Shown: positions 62,306 through 64,000 of the stretch, piece after piece
Position numbering within the stretch: position 1 is the stretch's first letter
Layout: each line of letters starts with the position of its first letter
DNA from: Lysobacter soli
GTDB taxonomy: Bacteria > Pseudomonadota > Gammaproteobacteria > Xanthomonadales > Xanthomonadaceae
DNA: 64,000 nucleotides
Direction of reading: 5' to 3'
Assembly: GCF_003382285.1 (NCBI RefSeq)
Contig: NZ_QTJR01000013.1
Span: 1-64,000, forward strand
Made by a program: the position numbers and the translations under genes
Notes under the pieces: generated by a model
Database searches by the model: none
What the model was told of the DNA's origin: nothing
What the model saw: the letters and a program-made list of their open reading frames with translations, nothing else

Positions 62306-63397
62306 TTACACGTTGAAGCGGAAATGCAGCACGTCGCCTTCCTGTACGCGGTATTCCTTGCCTTCCAGGCGCAGGCGGCCAGCATCGCGCGCGCCGGATT
62401 CGCCCTTGTACTTGATGAAATCGTCGTAGGCGATGGTTTCGGCGCGGATGAAGCCCTTCTCGAAATCGGTATGGATCACCGCAGCGGCCTGCGGCGCGGT
62501 CGAACCGGCCTTCACGGTCCAGGCGCGGACTTCCTTCACGCCGGCGGTGAAGTACGTCTGCAGGCCCAGCAGCTTGTAGGCGGCGCGGATCACCCGATTC
62601 AGTCCCGGCTCGTCCAGGCCGAGGTCGGTGAGGAACGCATCGCGGTCGGCGTCGTCGAGCTGGCTCAGCTCTTCCTCGATCGCCGCGCACACCGGCACCA
62701 CTTCGGCGCCCTCGGTCACTGCGCGGGCGCGCACGGCGTCCAGATGCGGGTTGTTCTCGAAGCCGTCCTCGAGCACGTTGGCGACGTACATCACCGGCTT
62801 GAGCGTCAGCAGGAAAAGATCGCGCAGCACGAGCTTGTCGTCGTCCGAGAGACCCAGCGCGCGCGCGGGCTTGCCGTCGTCGAGGCCGGCGCGGACGCGA
62901 CCCAGCACTTCCACGCGGAGCTTCGCGTCCTTGTCGCCGGTCTTGGCCGAACGCTCGGCGCGCTGCAGCGCCTTCTCCACCGACTCCAGGTCGGCGAGCG
63001 CAAGCTCGGTATCGATGGTGTCGATGTCGGAAATCGGATCGATGCGGTTGCTGACGTGAATGACGTCGTCGTTTTCGAAACAGCGCACGACATGCGTGAT
63101 CGCATCGACTTCGCGAATGTGCGCGAGGAACTTGTTGCCCAGGCCTTCACCGCTCGCCGCACCGGCGACGAGGCCGGCGATGTCGACGAACTCCACCGCG
63201 GTCGGAATGACCTTCTGCGGCTTGACGATCTCCGACAGCGCATTGAGGCGCGGATCCGGCACCGGCACGACGCCGACGTTCGGCTCGATCGTGCAGAACG
63301 GGAAGTTGGCCGCGGCGATGCCGGCCTTGGTCAGGGCGTTGAAGAGGGTCGACTTGCCGACGTTCGGCAGGCCGACGATGCCGCATTTGATGCCCAT
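62306..63397 (-). CDS. ychF: Ribosome-binding ATPase YchF
   Basis: 363-residue Obg-family P-loop protein that prefers ATP. G1 [15 protein letters not shown]3 [20 protein letters not shown], and the C-terminal TGS domain ([38 protein letters not shown]). Length equals E. coli YchF. The start [12 protein letters not shown] at 63397 excludes a 21-residue upstream open stretch that lies in the repeat. Downstream of pth on the same strand, the usual pth-ychF pairing. Confidence 0.97.
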   Translation of the reverse strand: MGIKCGIVGLPNVGKSTLFNALTKAGIAAANFPFCTIEPNVGVVPVPDPRLNALSEIVKPQKVIPTAVEFVDIAGLVAGAASGEGLGNKFLAHIREVDAITHVVRCFENDDVIHVSNRIDPISDIDTIDTELALADLESVEKALQRAERSAKTGDKDAKLRVEVLGRVRAGLDDGKPARALGLSDDDKLVLRDLFLLTLKPVMYVANVLEDGFENNPHLDAVRARAVTEGAEVVPVCAAIEEELSQLDDADRDAFLTDLGLDEPGLNRVIRAAYKLLGLQTYFTAGVKEVRAWTVKAGSTAPQAAAVIHTDFEKGFIRAETIAYDDFIKYKGESGARDAGRLRLEGKEYRVQEGDVLHFRFNV

Positions 63398-63410
63398 GGC
63401 GGTATTCCGT

Positions 63411-63476
63411 GATTCGGGATTCGTGATTGGCGACTCGCGGCACCGGCTGCGAATCGACAATCACCAATCGCGGATC
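63411..63476. repeat. Heptad inverted repeat between pth and ychF
   Basis: Four 7-bp units (GATTCGG, GATTCGT, GATTGGC, GACTCGC at 63411-63438) face four inverted units (GATTCGC, GATTGTC, GATTGGT, GATCCGC on the minus strand, 63449-63476). Together they can form a long imperfect hairpin. The right end overlaps the pth stop codon. Confidence 0.75.
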
Positions 63477-64000
63477 ATCGGCTGGTGTGCAGGCGCTTCA
63501 TGGCTTCGTTGAAGTCGCCGGAAACGGCGAGCGGAAGCACGTCGTCGGCGTCGCTGATGGCGCGCAGGATGGAGGCTTCGTCGTCAGCGCCCGGCTTGCC
63601 CAGCACCCACGACGTCACGCGGTCCTTGTGGCCCGGATGACCGATGCCGATGCGCAGGCGGTGGTACTTGCCGTGTCCGAGCAGCTTGGTGATGTCGCGC
63701 AGGCCGTTCTGGCCGCCGTGGCCGCCGTCGAACTTCAGGCGCGCGGTACCGGGCGCGAGGTCCAGTTCGTCGTGGACGACCAGCATCTGTTCCGGCTCGA
63801 TCTTCCAGTACCGCAGCGCGGCGGCGACCGACTTGCCAGAAAGGTTCATGAAGGTGGCGGGCTTCAACAGCCAGATCGGGCGACCGGCGACGTCGATCTT
63901 CGCCGTCTCGCCGAACAGCTTGGATTCGAGCCCGAAGCGGACACCCTGGCGCAACGCGAGGGCGTCCACAAACCAGAACCCGGCGTTGTGCCGGGTCCGG
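63475..64000 (-). CDS. pth: Peptidyl-tRNA hydrolase, 5' end cut by the window edge
   Basis: Recycles peptidyl-tRNA released from stalled ribosomes. The visible part begins [20 protein letters not shown], containing the catalytic His of the RHNAG motif, and continues with [33 protein letters not shown] and [10 protein letters not shown], all diagnostic. About 18 N-terminal residues (the VGLGNPG strand) lie beyond 64000. The stop overlaps the heptad repeat. Confidence 0.95.
   Translation of the reverse strand, partial: RTRHNAGFWFVDALALRQGVRFGLESKLFGETAKIDVAGRPIWLLKPATFMNLSGKSVAAALRYWKIEPEQMLVVHDELDLAPGTARLKFDGGHGGQNGLRDITKLLGHGKYHRLRIGIGHPGHKDRVTSWVLGKPGADDEASILRAISDADDVLPLAVSGDFNEAMKRLHTSR

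Overview
The window looks like a chromosomal segment of a high-GC gammaproteobacterium of the Xanthomonadaceae/Lysobacteraceae, most like Lysobacter. The basis is the style of the ribosomal and RNA polymerase proteins, short REP elements that read as WIPAFAGMT/SRVRGNDE when translated, a Xanthomonas-type TonB receptor, a class II DAHP synthase and the order tRNA-Tyr/Gly/Thr-tuf-tRNA-Trp-secE-nusG. The genus is inferred, not proved.

Layout. 1-322 is non-coding, with three REP elements and a short low-complexity run. 323-6176 (minus) is a tightly coupled operon for a MukBEF/MksBEF/Wadjet-like SMC complex (kleisin, MksE-like, SMC ATPase) followed by a fructosamine-kinase homologue. 6367-11497 holds accessory and housekeeping genes: a YCII-domain protein, a 42-bp tandem repeat array, 2,4-dienoyl-CoA reductase, a small SleB-type hydrolase, a beta-class GST and an unrecognised protein. 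11849-14476 is a TonB-dependent receptor. 14555-18837 (minus) carries prpE-prpB-prpC of the methylcitrate pathway, then come mdh, a PLP aminotransferase and ppiB. 22254-26298 (plus) is typA, a DUF2127 membrane protein and a lipoprotein amidase. 26369-28379 (minus) is class II DAHP synthase and dsbB.

From 28581 to 63397 almost everything is on the minus strand and forms the translation/transcription core. Read in the direction of transcription it runs ychF; tRNA-Tyr, tRNA-Gly, tRNA-Thr, tuf; tRNA-Trp, secE, nusG; rplK-rplA-rplJ-rplL-rpoB-rpoC; the str operon rpsL-rpsG-fusA-tuf; and the S10, spc and alpha operons from rpsJ to rplQ. rpmJ is absent between secY and rpsM. The right edge cuts the 5' end of pth.

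Control signals are unusually readable. There are sigma70-type promoters before tRNA-Tyr, rplK, rpsL and rpsJ. The rpsJ leader contains a terminator-like attenuator with a GNRA loop and a boxA-like sequence just before the gene for S10/NusE. A structured element of about 70 nt with conserved blocks and covarying hairpins is shared by the rpsJ and rpsL leaders and is the best candidate here for an undescribed regulatory RNA. Long intercistronic hairpins lie at rplA/rplJ, rplL/rpoB, rpsG/fusA, fusA/tuf and rpoA/rplQ. All family assignments are from reading the sequence; no database search was possible.
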